Positions 42,141 to 42,536 of a stretch of DNA of 42,536 nucleotides are shown in pieces (position 1 is the stretch's first letter; each line of letters opens with the position of its first letter). The stretch lies in assembly GCA_024697405.1 (NCBI GenBank), contig JAILFU010000028.1, positions 1 to 42,536 on the forward strand. Reading direction: 5' to 3'. This DNA comes from Prevotella sp. Lineage in GTDB: Bacteria > Bacteroidota > Bacteroidia > Bacteroidales > Bacteroidaceae. The notes under the pieces were generated by a model. The model made no database searches. It worked only from the letters and a program-made list of their open reading frames with translations, and was not told the DNA's origin. The translations under genes were made by a program, and so were the position numbers.

Positions 42141-42536
42141 ACAATGAAGAGTTTGATCCTGGCTCAGGATGAACGCTAGCTACAGGCTTAACACATGCAA
42201 GTCGAGGGGCAGCGGGGGTCTAGCTTGCTAGTCCTGCCGGCGACCGGCGCACGGGTGAGTAACGCGTATCCAACCTTCCCCCTAGTAGGGCATAGCCCGT
42301 AGAAATGCGGATTAATTCCCTATGTTGTGTTTTGAGGGCATCTGACGGACACCAAAGGTTCACCGCTAGGGGATGGGGATGCGTCTGATTAGGCGGCAGG
42401 CGGGGTAACGGCCCACCTGGCCAACGATCAGTAGGGGTTCTGAGAGGAAGGTCCCCCACATTGGAACTGAGACACGGTCCAAACTCCTACGGGAGGCAGC
42501 AGTGAGGAATATTGGTCAATGGGCGCAAGCCTGAAC
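42141..42536 (+). rRNA. rrs: 16S rRNA, 5' part
   Basis: The sequence has GAAGAGTTTGATCCTGGCTC, TAACACATGCAAGTCGAGGG, GGCGCACGGGTGAGTAACGC, GAACTGAGACACGGTCCAAA and CTCCTACGGGAGGCAGCAGT in the right order. The variable regions and AATATTGGTCAATGGGCGCA fit Bacteroidota, near Prevotella. It is cut by the window end after about 396 nt. Confidence 0.97.

Noticed and set aside
42220..42459. Minus-strand frame inside 16S rRNA
   Set aside because: The region is rRNA; such frames are a known artefact.

Overview
The window looks like a chromosomal segment of a Bacteroidales bacterium, most likely in or near Prevotellaceae. The 16S rRNA start at the right end is Bacteroidota-like. Several genes are preceded by the Bacteroidota promoter pattern (TTTG at -33, 19-20 bp, TAnnTTTG at -7). 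The gene content fits: an Oar-like TonB-dependent receptor, a BACON lipoprotein, a probable type IX secretion tail, a two-domain Fkp and short-LID adenylate kinase. I saw no prophage, conjugative element or CRISPR array.

Left part (1-14200): class III anaerobic ribonucleotide reductase (nrdD, cut by the window edge, then nrdG); a repeat-rich gap; an Rpn-family nuclease; tRNA-Gln; an S41 protease; asd with an overlapping papain-like lipoprotein; a Sel1 protein divergent from der; a small lipoprotein; and a secreted GH10 xylanase with two CBM6-like modules. Middle (14200-28700): nnrE/nnrD-mlaF on the minus strand, divergent from hpt-adk-obgE; then a TonB receptor/BACON lipoprotein pair, a receiver-like/PEP-synthase-like ATP-binding protein and a REP-associated (Y1/HUH) transposase. 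Right part (28700-42536): a secreted protein pair with five PPC-like repeats; CPBP protease and FucP-like permease, divergent from Fkp (fucose uptake and activation to GDP-fucose); a CbxX-type AAA+ ATPase with a 95-residue companion; a GSCFA protein; then an rRNA operon promoter and the start of 16S rRNA.

The most unusual content is the repeats. (1) Three long composite palindromic elements (about 2484-2930, 13192-14046, 32571-33149) each lie just downstream of stop codons. They share nested inverted boxes (GGCGCTAC..GCGCTACTTTG, GTAGCTAC) around tandem arrays of a 21-bp unit that comes in two core forms (GGCGGCAGTATTTT and GGCGTTCGTATTTT). (2) A REP-like hairpin (ACTGCGACGGCGTCGCAGT followed by AAAGG) occurs three times around the Y1 transposase. 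In two copies it supplies the last codons and the stop codon of the gene it touches, including the transposase itself, whose C-terminal half resembles a SLOG/DprA-like Rossmann domain. (3) GC-rich short palindromes appear to sit in frame inside obgE, the PEP-synthase-like gene, fkp and possibly the CPBP gene. (4) Two divergent promoter regions are palindromic; the one between the Sel1 gene and der is a perfect 22-bp inverted repeat that builds both promoters.
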